Assembly: GCA_022984795.1 (NCBI GenBank)
Contig: JALIHJ010000075.1
Location: 1-64,000 of the forward strand
Direction of reading: 5' to 3'
Origin: Fabrea salina
Lineage: Eukaryota; Ciliophora; Heterotrichea; Heterotrichida; Fabreidae
DNA length: 64,000 nt
Positions 49,961-59,234 of the stretch are shown here, one piece after another. A model generated the notes under the pieces. That model made no database searches. It saw only the letters and a program-made list of their open reading frames with translations, and was not told where the DNA came from. The first letter of the stretch is position 1. Every line of letters begins with the position of its first letter. Made by a program: the position numbers and the translations under genes.

Positions 49961-51382
49961 ATGAAGTCTTTTAAGTTGCTATGTGTGCTAGTGACTCTGT
50001 GTGGAGTCTCAGCAGTCGGGTTCGAAGACCCAAGTGACTACACTGAGGCTAACTTCACTACTTTCCTGGACCACTACGGTTTCGGAAACGAAACTTTCCA
50101 AATTCGCTACTTCACTCGTGCAGAGTATTGGAGGTTCAACCCTCAGAACCCAGGCCCTATTTTCTTTTACTGTGGCAACGAAGCAGACATTACTTTGTTC
50201 ATCCAAAACTCAGGCTTCATCCCTTACTTGGCACAGGAACTCGAAGCCCTAGTTGTGTTTGCTGAGCACAGGTACTTCGGCAAGTCGCTTCCCTTTGGAA
50301 GAGAGTCGTTTTCAGGACATGATAAAGTTAAGTACCTTTCGCCTCATCAAGCTCTTGGTGACTTTGCTTATCTTGTTAAGGAGCTCAAAGACTTCTACTA
50401 CAACGCCCCTGTTATTGTTTGGGGAGGAAGTTATGGAGGCATGCTTGCTGCTTGGTTCAGAATCAAGTACCCCGACTTAGTTGACGGTGCCATAGCTGCT
50501 TCAGCTCCTATCATGCACTTCCAAGGAACTGTGAACGCTGAAGAGTTCTATAAAATTGTTACTAATGACTTTGCCATGAACTCACCAGAGTGCCCAGCTT
50601 ACATCAGAACTGGTTACGAGTTACTTGAAAGCTACATTAAGGACTCTAGTAAGTACACCCAACTCCAGCAAACCTTTAGGACTTGCGAACCCATTAATAG
50701 CGAAGATATTGCTGAGAAAATCATTGAGTGGCTTACTAATGCTTACACCTACATGGCTATGACAGACTACCCCTACCCAACTAACTTCTTAACCAACATG
50801 CCTGCCTGGCCAGTTTCAGTGGCTTGCGATCAGTTCCAAAACCTAAACGAAAACCCCACACCTTGGGAGATCCTTGCAGCCATGAGAGACGCAGCTGGAG
50901 TGTACTACAACTACACTGGAGACTTAGCTTGCAACAGAGTCAACCAGCAATACGAAGACAAGTTGGGTGACGACGGTTGGGACTACTTGTCCTGCACAAC
51001 TCTAGCTATGCCTTTAGGAAGCGACGGAATCCAAGATATGTTCCCTAGCAGACCTTGGAGCAAGCAAGACTGGGACACTAGGTGCTTGAAGAAGTGGAAC
51101 GTTGCTCCTCAGTACGAATACGCCTACAACTTCTACGGAGCTAGCAAGACCCCTAAAAACGTGCTGGGCCAAGTCTCCAACATCTTCTTTTCAAATGGAG
51201 GTTTAGATCCTTGGCAGTCAGGATCTGTTCTTGAAACCGTGAACGAGTCAGTACTGGCTATTGTCATGAAGGACGCCGCACACCACTTAGACCTCAGAAC
51301 TCCTAACCCTAACGACCCCGAAAGCGTTGTTAAGGGACGCCAGTACGAGAAAAACGTAATTCTTCAGTGGCTTTCGAAGTAA
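49961..51382 (+). CDS. S28 family serine peptidase (DPP2/PCP-like), 473 aa
   Basis: A signal peptide (1-18) precedes an alpha/beta-hydrolase peptidase of family S28, which cleaves after or before proline in lysosomes or outside the cell. The catalytic Ser is at about 157 in GGSYGG, Asp at about 416 in NGGLDPW and His at about 441 in DAAHHLDL; the family YFGKS element is present. The closest layout is DPP2/thymus-specific serine protease. It suits digestion in food vacuoles. Length is typical. Confidence 0.95.
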   Translation: MKSFKLLCVLVTLCGVSAVGFEDPSDYTEANFTTFLDHYGFGNETFQIRYFTRAEYWRFNPQNPGPIFFYCGNEADITLFIQNSGFIPYLAQELEALVVFAEHRYFGKSLPFGRESFSGHDKVKYLSPHQALGDFAYLVKELKDFYYNAPVIVWGGSYGGMLAAWFRIKYPDLVDGAIAASAPIMHFQGTVNAEEFYKIVTNDFAMNSPECPAYIRTGYELLESYIKDSSKYTQLQQTFRTCEPINSEDIAEKIIEWLTNAYTYMAMTDYPYPTNFLTNMPAWPVSVACDQFQNLNENPTPWEILAAMRDAAGVYYNYTGDLACNRVNQQYEDKLGDDGWDYLSCTTLAMPLGSDGIQDMFPSRPWSKQDWDTRCLKKWNVAPQYEYAYNFYGASKTPKNVLGQVSNIFFSNGGLDPWQSGSVLETVNESVLAIVMKDAAHHLDLRTPNPNDPESVVKGRQYEKNVILQWLSK

Positions 51383-51470
51383 CTAAGCTCGTTTATTAGT
51401 AATATTAGAAATGGAACAAAAGGTAAACTTAAAAGGTTCATTGCTAATGTAGGACCCCTTCGAAAAGTTC

Positions 51471-52958
51471 ATGCAAGAAATTTCCCACTTAATACAGCCT
51501 AAGCCTTCTGTCCACAGAAAAGTAACTAGTATCTAGACCCAACCCTGGAAAGAAGTTTTAACTCCAGAAGAAGTAGAGTCTTTCAAGAAGCAACTAGTTC
51601 ACTTAGAAGGAAAAGCCATTCCTAGACCTATAGAGTCTTTTCAAGAACTCTTTTTAAGCCAACCTACACTTCAGAAGCTCCAGGATAAAGGCTTTGAAAG
51701 CCCTACAGATATTCAGAAAACAGTGATTTCTTGTGCAATGCTCGGAAGAGACATTATAGGCATCTGCAAAACTGGCTCAGGAAAGACCCTTGCTTACGCA
51801 CTGCCTCTGCAAAGGCGCCTTAAAGCTAAGCAAAAGAACCCCCAAGCTGTGGTTCTAGTTCCCACACACGAACTGTGCTTGCAAGTAACTACTCAGATTA
51901 AGAAGTTCACAGGTACCAAGTGCGCTGCAGTTTACGGAGGAGGTGAAAAACACCTTCAGTGGAAAGCCTTGAGAAGCGGAGTGGGAGTAGTGGTGGCTAC
52001 TCCTAATAGACTCATAGACTTAGTTAAGGCCAAAGCTTGTTCTCTGAAAGAAGTATTTTGCTTTGTACTGGACGAAGCTGACTTAATGCTTGGAATGGGG
52101 TTTGAGTACCAAGTGAGGAGCATTTTAGAGCTAATCCCTGCAAGTTCCCAAGTAATCCTTATGTCTGCTACTTTCAAAAAGAAGCTTCAAAGACTTGCAA
52201 AGGACTTTTTAAAAGACCCTATTAAAGTAGTAGTGGGCAAAGAAGGCGAAGTAAACAAAGAAGTTGACCAGGAACTAGTAGTTCTAGACCACTACTCTAA
52301 AAAGCTCAGTTGGCTTACTCAAAGAATTCCTGAGTTTTTGCAAAGAGGCTTAGTTCTAGTATTTGTTAACAGAAAGTCAACCACTCAAGAACTGTCACAG
52401 CTCTTAAGAAAAGCTAACTTGCCTGTAGGTTACTTGCACGGCGACCTGGACCAGTACACTCGCCACACAACCATCTCAGCTTTTAAAAACTCAGAAACAA
52501 AAATATTGGTGGCGACTGATGTTGCAAGTCGGGGCTTGGACATTTCGAGCTTAGCTACAGTAGTTAACTACGAGTGTGCAAAAGACCCGGAAACCCACCT
52601 CCACAGAGTAGGCCGAGCTGGAAGAGGCAACTTGCAGGGGAAAGCATACACTCTACTGACTAAAGAAGACCAGAAGTTTTCAGGGGAACTTTTGCTGAGT
52701 TTAGAGTACAACGAACTAGAAGTGCCCAAACAACTAGAAGAGCTAGCTATGAAGGACCCCAAGTTCCGAGGACTGAGAGCGAAGCACACACACAAGCAGG
52801 CTCCAAGAGTTAAGCGCCCCCGGTTCAACATTGAGCAGCCAGGGAACATACAAGACTTCAGAGAGTACTTAGAAGAAACCAAAAAGCAAGAACTAGCTCA
52901 GAACTTCAAAAGCAGCTTCGTGAAGGCAGAAACTATGGACGTAACTACTAAGAAGTAA
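51471..52958 (+). CDS. DEAD-box RNA helicase (DDX42/DDX46-like), with a 15-nt intron
   Basis: Coding is 51471-51521 plus 51537-52958, about 490 codons (minimal model). All core motifs are present: Q motif region [52 protein letters not shown] and HRVGRAGR. The N-terminal KSFEQ-like region [21 protein letters not shown] and a [10 protein letters not shown] start resemble splicing helicases DDX42/PRP5. The DPFEKFM residues lie just 5' of the ATG used here. An upstream ATG (51411) reaches them in frame, but only across a TAG at 51450-51452, so a second intron or a shorter N-terminus remains open. The C-terminal tail is basic and probably disordered. Confidence 0.88.
51522..51536 (+). other. 15-nt spliceosomal-type mini-intron
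   Basis: GTAACTAGTATCTAG begins with GTAA, ends with TAG, and holds in-frame TAG. Removing it joins PSVHRK to [12 protein letters not shown] in the same frame, giving an uninterrupted helicase N-terminus. Fifteen-nt introns are a known trait of heterotrich ciliates. It is the only intron I can support in the window. Confidence 0.85.
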
Positions 52959-52971
52959 TAAATTATTGTTA

Positions 52972-54504
52972 ATGAACAAGTATGAAATGCTAGGCGTAGT
53001 GGGGGAAGGGGCGTACGGAGTTGTACTTAAATGCAAAAACAAAGAAACCAACGAACCAGTTGCTATTAAAAAGTACAAAGAAATAGAAGACGAAGAAATG
53101 TTTAAAAAAGCTATCATGCGCGAGGTGAAGCTGCTACGCACTCTTAAACAAGACAACATAGTTCAGCTAAAAGAGGCTTTTAGAAGAAAAGGTAGACTTT
53201 ACCTTGTCCTGGAGTACGTCGAAAAGAACCTTCTTGAAATACTAGAAAGCAGTCCCAACGGGCTTGGTGCTGAGCAAGTCAAGAGTTACATATTCCAGCT
53301 TTTGAAAGCAATAAATTACTGCCACAAACAAGAAGTAATCCACAGGGACATCAAGCCTGAAAACTTGCTAGTTTCAAAAGACCAAAAACTTAAGTTATGT
53401 GACTTTGGGTTCGCAAGGACACTAGTTAAAGGTGGCAACTTAACTGACTACGTAGCTACTCGGTGGTACAGGTCCCCAGAACTTTTGCTGGGTTCTTACT
53501 ACGGCAAGCAAGTCGACATTTGGGCTATTGGCTGCATCATGGGTGAACTCACAGACGGGCAGCCTCTGTTTCCAGGTGAAAGCGAAGTTGACCAACTCTA
53601 CGTGATACAAAGGGTTCTAGGACCCCTTCCTAAAGACTTACAAGAGGCCTTCCAAAAAAACCCCCGCTTTCTAGGCCTAAAGTTTCCAGACCTTTCGCGT
53701 CCAGAAACCCTTCAAAAAAGGTACGTAGGCAAACTCTCCAAAGAGGCTCTTAACTTTATGCAGGAGACCCTTAAAATGAGTCCTGGAGAAAGAATCACTG
53801 CTGCAGAAGCCCTTGAACACCCTTACTTTGACTCACTGAGAGAAAAAGCAAGACCTTCAACTACTAGTTTGCATAAGCTTGACAACAGGTCCCGGGGCAG
53901 ACTTCAGTTCCCCCAAGCTTACAGAGCGCCTACAACATCCCTTAAATCAAACCTAAACGTCAACGACCAAAGGTACTCAGTCCACAAAGGCAAAGACACT
54001 GAATCGTGTTCACCTAACCCCAGTTACCGGGAGAACTTAATGACCTTCGGTCCGAAAACTCTGAGAAACTACAAAGAACCCAGAGCCAAAACTAGAGCTT
54101 CTCAGTTTGTATCTGAGCAAACTGAGTTTGAAACTCCAACAGAAAGATTTAAGTCCAAGAACTTCTTGGGCCAAGAACTTTCTCGCGAGTCAAGCATCAA
54201 AAGTCTAGGCAAAACCAAAAAGAAAACTTACTCAGAGGAACAGCCTAAGATGTTTCTGATCCAAGAAGAAAACACCAGAAGTTCCCGCAAAATTAAGAAA
54301 AAACGCAGCAAAGAAGAACTAAATCGAGGAGTAACCAGAGGCAACGAAGAAGCCAGAGGCCTGCCCCAAATCCACCACCACCACCTAGAGATTTTCCGCT
54401 CTAGGAACCGAATTGACGAAGGCGACGCAGGAGGAGGTATGCCATTGCAAGACCACAAAAACAGGCACCTAGAACTCCCTATTCCGCGTAGTAGGTTTAA
54501 CTAA
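52972..54504 (+). CDS. CDKL5-like protein kinase, 510 aa
   Basis: A CMGC kinase of the CDKL group, tied in other ciliated cells to ciliary length and transport. The glycine loop GEGAYG (11-16), Lys33, HRD (124-126), DFG (144-146) and the TxY activation motif TDY (158-160) are intact. The match to CDKL5 around [20 protein letters not shown] and [19 protein letters not shown] is strong. The 200-residue C-terminal tail is basic and low-complexity, with a His run near its end. Start at MNKYEM; two upstream codons beginning at a TTG are not used. Confidence 0.95.
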   Translation: MNKYEMLGVVGEGAYGVVLKCKNKETNEPVAIKKYKEIEDEEMFKKAIMREVKLLRTLKQDNIVQLKEAFRRKGRLYLVLEYVEKNLLEILESSPNGLGAEQVKSYIFQLLKAINYCHKQEVIHRDIKPENLLVSKDQKLKLCDFGFARTLVKGGNLTDYVATRWYRSPELLLGSYYGKQVDIWAIGCIMGELTDGQPLFPGESEVDQLYVIQRVLGPLPKDLQEAFQKNPRFLGLKFPDLSRPETLQKRYVGKLSKEALNFMQETLKMSPGERITAAEALEHPYFDSLREKARPSTTSLHKLDNRSRGRLQFPQAYRAPTTSLKSNLNVNDQRYSVHKGKDTESCSPNPSYRENLMTFGPKTLRNYKEPRAKTRASQFVSEQTEFETPTERFKSKNFLGQELSRESSIKSLGKTKKKTYSEEQPKMFLIQEENTRSSRKIKKKRSKEELNRGVTRGNEEARGLPQIHHHHLEIFRSRNRIDEGDAGGGMPLQDHKNRHLELPIPRSRFN

Positions 54505-54517
54505 GCAGTGCATTAAT

Positions 54518-54985
54518 ATGAAAAGGGGACTTTCGTTTTTCGGAAACTCAATCAGCAGGATGTCTGGTGAGAAGTGCTGTGAGTACGGCCAAAACGGAAA
54601 ACCACTCTCTACAGAGTACGTAAAGAACTTCTTAGAGACCGCTGCTGACCCGATTAAGTACTGGAGACCCAACGAAGACTACACAATGCTCACTCACAGT
54701 TGGTTTTTCACTAACTACTTGCAAGCCACTGGCTTTATGCTAGAAATCGCTAAAATCGACAGTATGAATGTACTCAAGCAGATGCCCAACGCTTACTTGA
54801 TGCGCAAAGAAATACTTAGAGTGGAGTTGACAACTCCTAAGTTGCAGGGGCTTTCTAACGCTGACTTGGCTTTGGCTGTGCAGATTTGTTTGATTCCTTT
54901 CAAGGACTACGGACTGGTTCCTATCACGGACGAAAAGAACTTTAGAAGAGAACTTAGAATGCAAAAGTTAAACAAGGATAATTAA
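54518..54985 (+). CDS. PCD/DCoH-like fold protein lacking catalytic histidines, 155 aa
   Basis: The second half follows the pterin-4a-carbinolamine dehydratase pattern: F.nYLQATGFMLEIAKI, then a strand (ILRVELTT), then LQGLSNADLALAVQI, matching the family GLS..D..LA..I. The usual catalytic residues are missing: the HHPE-type motif reads KQMPN and the later THxxGLS His is Pro. Either the protein is a non-enzymatic relative, like the protein-binding role of DCoH, or the resemblance is structural only. It is close to the kinase upstream (13 bp). No signal peptide. Confidence 0.6.
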   Translation: MKRGLSFFGNSISRMSGEKCCEYGQNGKPLSTEYVKNFLETAADPIKYWRPNEDYTMLTHSWFFTNYLQATGFMLEIAKIDSMNVLKQMPNAYLMRKEILRVELTTPKLQGLSNADLALAVQICLIPFKDYGLVPITDEKNFRRELRMQKLNKDN

Positions 54986-55011
54986 TTCATTATTTACAAG
55001 AAGCTAATAAT

Positions 55012-56088
55012 ATGAACCATTCTTGTAGGAGAAGAAACTGTACTGGTGTTTTATATCGATGTGACTGTGGAAATGAAGTTAAGTACATTTGTGGTTGCGA
55101 AAGAGTTTATTTAATCCACAGAAGCCATAGTTTAGAACGACTTTCAGTGCAAGAAGTGGTTAGTTACTTAGAAAACACCCGAACCTACTGCTCTCAACAA
55201 ATAAAAGTAGTTTCTGAAAAAGCAGACCAAATCATCCAAAAAGTCTTACAGGAAACCAAAGTTACAATTGACCAACTGCGGGAAACTTATCAAAAGTGTT
55301 CAAACATCATACAAGAAATCGAAGACCCAAATACCCGGTTCAGGTTCTTCTACAAAACAATGGAACGAGGAGAGCCTATTCTGGACAACATTGCACAACA
55401 AGCCTCATGGGAAAACAACTTTCTGGATACTTTAGAAAGAATCTGCGAGCCTTCTCAGGGTCACCAGAACTTTTCTAAGGTACTTAAAGTTCTGGAGGAA
55501 CCCAACAACTTGGTCTTCAACCTTTCAGGAGAAGAAATTGGAGACGAAGGAGCAGTTGTCCTGGCTAAAACACTTCCTTTGACCCAAGTTAAGAAACTTT
55601 ACATTCAGGGGAACTCTATTGGACAAGAGGGTGCTAGAGCTATTGCAAAAGCTATTCCCGACTCAAACTTAGAAGAACTTTACCTCTACAAAAACTCAAT
55701 AGGAAATCAAGGACTTAAGGCCATAGCAGAAAAGTTACCTCTCTCTCAACTGAAGGTTCTCAATTTGTCAGGGAATTCACTGTGCCACAGAGGAATCAAA
55801 GTTCTTATAGAAGCTCTGCTTGAGTCACAAATTGAAACTCTGAACTTAAGTTGCAACTCAATAGGTAACGAAGGAGCAGAATGGATAGGCAGTTACTTGA
55901 GCGAGTTCGAGACACTCAAAACCCTTGACCTTTCAGTCAACTCTATTTCAGATATAAGTTTGCTTTTGTGCATGATCAGTAACTCTAGTTTGCGTGCTCT
56001 TTACTTATCCAACAACCCACTACAGCGCACATTCCGTAACCAGTTAGAGTTCTTGGCTGGAGAAGGCAGAGTCACTGTGATCTTTTAA
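55012..56088 (+). CDS. TRIM-like zinc / coiled-coil / LRR protein, 358 aa
   Basis: The N-terminal 45 residues carry Cys/His pairs (CRRRNC, CDCG, CGC, HRSH) like a degenerate B-box. A coiled coil at about 50-110 follows. From about 160 to 345 there are six to seven ribonuclease-inhibitor-type leucine-rich repeats (LYIQGNSIGQEGARAIAKAIPDS and so on). No RING, NACHT or kinase is present. It is a predicted protein-interaction scaffold. The LRR type is that of NLR and RNH1 proteins, but nothing ties it to immunity here. Confidence 0.78.
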   Translation: MNHSCRRRNCTGVLYRCDCGNEVKYICGCERVYLIHRSHSLERLSVQEVVSYLENTRTYCSQQIKVVSEKADQIIQKVLQETKVTIDQLRETYQKCSNIIQEIEDPNTRFRFFYKTMERGEPILDNIAQQASWENNFLDTLERICEPSQGHQNFSKVLKVLEEPNNLVFNLSGEEIGDEGAVVLAKTLPLTQVKKLYIQGNSIGQEGARAIAKAIPDSNLEELYLYKNSIGNQGLKAIAEKLPLSQLKVLNLSGNSLCHRGIKVLIEALLESQIETLNLSCNSIGNEGAEWIGSYLSEFETLKTLDLSVNSISDISLLLCMISNSSLRALYLSNNPLQRTFRNQLEFLAGEGRVTVIF

Positions 56089-56098
56089 TAAAATTAAC

Positions 56099-56689
56099 AT
56101 GCTAGGCCCTTACCTAAGCGAAATCAACCAAAGAGGAGTAATTCTGGGCTCAGGGTCTCCTAGAAGAGCTGAGTTATGCAGGCTCTTAGGACTTGAGTTC
56201 AACGTTTTGGAAAGTGGCTTTGCAGAAGACTCAGACTGGAGTACTTACCTCTCACCAGAGGCCTATGTGCTAGACTACGCTAGACAAAAAGCCTCCAGAA
56301 TACAAGCAGACTCCAGAATTGTAGTGACAGCAGACACAGTAGTTGTTCATAAAGGCAGAGTCTTTGAAAAAGCTAATAATTCTGAAGAAGCTGCACAGAT
56401 GCTGGAGCAGTTAAGTGGAGACAAGCACAAAGTAGTTACTGGACTAGTAGTTAAGGGCAAATCACTTCAAGAAGTCTGTGTAACTACTTGTGTCACTTTT
56501 GACGAACTCAGTGAAGAAGTTATACAGAGTTACTTAGAAACAGAAAACTACAAAGGCAAAGCTGGGGCTTACGGAATCCAAGACCCAGCTGGAGCTACGT
56601 TTGTCAAAGAAATCAGTGGGTGTTACTACAACGTGATGGGGCTACCTCTGAACGCCCTAGCTAAGTTGTTGGTTGCTGAAGTTAATTAA
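56099..56689 (+). CDS. Maf/ASMTL-type nucleotide pyrophosphatase, 196 aa
   Basis: Maf proteins hydrolyse non-canonical or excess nucleoside triphosphates. Signature elements are [16 protein letters not shown] (near 17), VVTADTVV with the catalytic Asp, HKVVTGL, and the late [28 protein letters not shown]. Length is typical. The stop lies within the palindrome TTAATTAA that also holds the DHHC gene stop on the other strand, so the two coding regions overlap by 8 bp. Confidence 0.94.
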   Translation: MLGPYLSEINQRGVILGSGSPRRAELCRLLGLEFNVLESGFAEDSDWSTYLSPEAYVLDYARQKASRIQADSRIVVTADTVVVHKGRVFEKANNSEEAAQMLEQLSGDKHKVVTGLVVKGKSLQEVCVTTCVTFDELSEEVIQSYLETENYKGKAGAYGIQDPAGATFVKEISGCYYNVMGLPLNALAKLLVAEVN

Positions 56690-57710
56690 AAGCACTTAAT
56701 TCAGGTTTTTCAAAAGTAAGTGTGTCAGAAGAGTTGGGTTTTATTGGCAGAAACCAAGCCAAAGGGTTAGTTCCAAACACTGCTAGCCAGTTAGACTTTA
56801 AAGACTGGTGGTAAGGAGACACTTCGAAGTGCACTGACTTTTTTTCGTAGAACTCTATAGTAGTTAGCGCATTTAAAATCAAGTAGTAGTGGAAAGAGTT
56901 AAACCCCACCAGCACTACACTCAAAAGTGTGTTTGCAAAGTAAACTATTCCAAACACTGCCTGGAACAAAACTGTGTTTTTTGGGTTTTCCCAGGCTAAA
57001 AGGAGGCCTTCCCACATAGTGCAGGTAACTAAAACACTTGCTAGCGCTGAGTAGTTAATCATGTTGATGAAGTATTTGTAGTTGTTGAGTCCTACACAGT
57101 TGTTGATGTAGGAACAGTGGTGGTCCATTCTGAGTACACAGGAGTTGCACACAGAACAGTGGTGGCTTCTGTCAGGTTTAACTAAAATACAAGTTTTGCA
57201 GTATCTAGGGAGCAGCGACCTTTTCCTGTCTTTAGCTTGCAGTTTGGAAAGCAGTTCTTCAGTCATAACTACGTGGTACCTGTTGCCCACTACTTGCTCC
57301 ACTTGAAGTTTAAGCTCACTTGAAATGCTTCCAGGCGACTCTAGCATGCACTTGAGCATAGACACTATAAACAAGCCACTAGTTACCTGGATGCTTAAGA
57401 GTTGGTACCACCCGCGGCCTTCCCAAATTGTTTGTTCAGAAAAGTCTTGCACAGGAACTAAGTGCCAAAACAAGTAAGCATACAGAACTAACAACACTAC
57501 ACTCAGCATAAACACCATTGAAGAAAGGTCCAGCAGTCCACTGATTTTGGATTCTTTAACCTGAGTTGGTTTTTTTTCGAACTGGAAGTGAAGTGCTCCT
57601 GAAGCGAACCCAAAAGGAAGCTGGTGCGTTTCTTTAGGGATTTCTTCTTGGAAAAGCGTAGATTCGTCTATGCTCAGCGAAACTCTAAAGGTTCTTTCAT
57701 TTCCAAACAT
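56682..57710 (-). CDS. DHHC palmitoyltransferase, 342 aa
   Basis: It attaches palmitate to cysteines of membrane proteins. The Cys-rich domain at about 170-215 (YCKTC...[27 protein letters not shown]) has the active DHHC at 196-199. Four membrane helices flank it: about 64-84 and 102-120 before, 220-245 and 250-280 after. Topology and length are typical. Ser follows DHHC where Pro or Trp is common. The ATG is 24 bp from the divergent coiled-coil gene. Confidence 0.95.
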   Translation of the reverse strand: MFGNERTFRVSLSIDESTLFQEEIPKETHQLPFGFASGALHFQFEKKPTQVKESKISGLLDLSSMVFMLSVVLLVLYAYLFWHLVPVQDFSEQTIWEGRGWYQLLSIQVTSGLFIVSMLKCMLESPGSISSELKLQVEQVVGNRYHVVMTEELLSKLQAKDRKRSLLPRYCKTCILVKPDRSHHCSVCNSCVLRMDHHCSYINNCVGLNNYKYFINMINYSALASVLVTCTMWEGLLLAWENPKNTVLFQAVFGIVYFANTLLSVVLVGFNSFHYYLILNALTTIEFYEKKSVHFEVSPYHQSLKSNWLAVFGTNPLAWFLPIKPNSSDTLTFEKPELSAFN

Positions 57711-57734
57711 CTGAATAAAGTACCGTTAGATAAA

Positions 57735-59216
57735 ATGTTTGAAATAAAGGTAGTGGGTTTGGAAGAATTACTTTACAATGGCTCACAACTAGGGTGTTAC
57801 GTTTATATAGACGGGAGACTCCACGACGTAATCACTCCTCTCAACGAAACCGAAGAACCTGGAGTAGAAGTCACACACGGAGAGCTTCGTTTGATCGTGA
57901 AAATGATGGGCGAAGAGGACGAAACTCTAGGAAGTGTCACTCTGGCAACCAACTTGCTTCCTAAAGACGGGTTCCAGTGGCTGCCTCTTTTCGAAGACCT
58001 TTCACACGACTCTTTGAGTGAACTGCCCGCTGAAGTAATTGGACCAAGAATCTTAGTGCTAGTAAACGCGAAGTACATACTAAGTCCAGTGCCTGAACTC
58101 ACTGAGCGGTCTGAAGCCGAAAGTGAGCAAGACACCAGACTCTACTCAAGCAAACTTATGGACGAAATCAGTTTGAATTTCAAAAAAGACGACCTAGAAC
58201 TTTCCCAGAACCTACTTGGCACCAAAGAACTCAGGGAGCGCCACCAAAACACTATTTACCAACTAAAACAAAGCTTCAAAGAGTCTTTGAGTAAGTCGAA
58301 GAAAAGAGAAGAGTCACTTCTCAAACTACTGAAGCACAAAGACAAACTTATTTTAGAAACTCAAAACAAAGTCCAAAGCACTGAAAGCGAATGCCTAAAA
58401 ATCAAGCTTGAAAAAGAAAGGCTGGACTCAGAGCTTTCTCAGTACAAAGCTGAAGTAGAAGCACTTGAAATTGAGAAACTCCAAGAAGAACTTAGTCACT
58501 ACTTCGAAAAAGCAGAAACTAACTCTGAAACTGCTAACAAACTCCAAGAAGAAAACTCCCAACTCAAGCTTAAACTAGAAGAACTTGAATACGAACTCCA
58601 AGAAAAACAAGTTGAGTCAGATCACAAACAACTACTTTCCAAACAAGAAATCGAAGCCCTCAGCAGTAAACTCTCAAGTCTCAGCCAAGAAAACCAACAA
58701 CTGAAAGAAAAACTTAAAGAACAGCAGTTCTCTAAAACCTGTCCACTTTCAAACTTCCAAAACGACCCTGACGAAGTCGACTCAGCTGTCAAAAACTACC
58801 TTGCTAAGATCAACAGCCCTGACTTACTTGTGAAGCACCAAAAAAATGTATATAAATACAAAGACAAGAAACTCTGGATATATTTGAAAAACAACATTCT
58901 GTACTGCCGCACCAAACAAGGAGTCAAAACACTACACAAACTCATAAACGAACTTTTCCCAGACAGAAAAAGGTCCACTTCCCACCCTGAAACAGTCAGT
59001 CCTGAAAAAAGACACAGACGCAACAAAACCATTAACGGCGGAGACGAAGAAAACCACACACCTGTGAGTAACCTTAGCAAAACTCCAACTTACTTTACTA
59101 GAGAGTCTCCCCTCAGCAGGGCTGTTTACAGGTCTACTCTTAGCAGCACTAAGAAAACTAAGTTTTCCCCAAGCACTCAAAGGGCTTTATCCAACAAAAG
59201 AGTCCCTTTTAAATAG
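57735..59216 (+). CDS. C2-like N-terminus plus long coiled coil, 493 aa
   Basis: The N-terminal 115 residues are beta-rich and resemble a C2 domain (MFEIKVVGLEELLYNGSQLGCYVYIDGR, then LGSVTLATNLL) without clear Ca-binding Asp loops. A coiled coil runs from about 150 to 350 with regular heptads of Glu, Lys and Leu. A small basic region (YKYKDKKLWIYLKNNILYC) and a disordered Ser/Arg tail follow. It is probably cytoskeletal or ciliary. I do not recognise the family. The start at MFEIKV is chosen over an upstream in-frame ATG that would lie inside the divergent DHHC gene. Confidence 0.75.
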   Translation: MFEIKVVGLEELLYNGSQLGCYVYIDGRLHDVITPLNETEEPGVEVTHGELRLIVKMMGEEDETLGSVTLATNLLPKDGFQWLPLFEDLSHDSLSELPAEVIGPRILVLVNAKYILSPVPELTERSEAESEQDTRLYSSKLMDEISLNFKKDDLELSQNLLGTKELRERHQNTIYQLKQSFKESLSKSKKREESLLKLLKHKDKLILETQNKVQSTESECLKIKLEKERLDSELSQYKAEVEALEIEKLQEELSHYFEKAETNSETANKLQEENSQLKLKLEELEYELQEKQVESDHKQLLSKQEIEALSSKLSSLSQENQQLKEKLKEQQFSKTCPLSNFQNDPDEVDSAVKNYLAKINSPDLLVKHQKNVYKYKDKKLWIYLKNNILYCRTKQGVKTLHKLINELFPDRKRSTSHPETVSPEKRHRRNKTINGGDEENHTPVSNLSKTPTYFTRESPLSRAVYRSTLSSTKKTKFSPSTQRALSNKRVPFK

Positions 59217-59234
59217 TGGTAAAATAAACTTAAT

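Noticed and set aside
51300-51312. Telomere-like CCTAACCCTAACG
   Set aside because: It lies inside the S28 peptidase coding sequence (residues PNPND), and its unit is not CCCTAACA.
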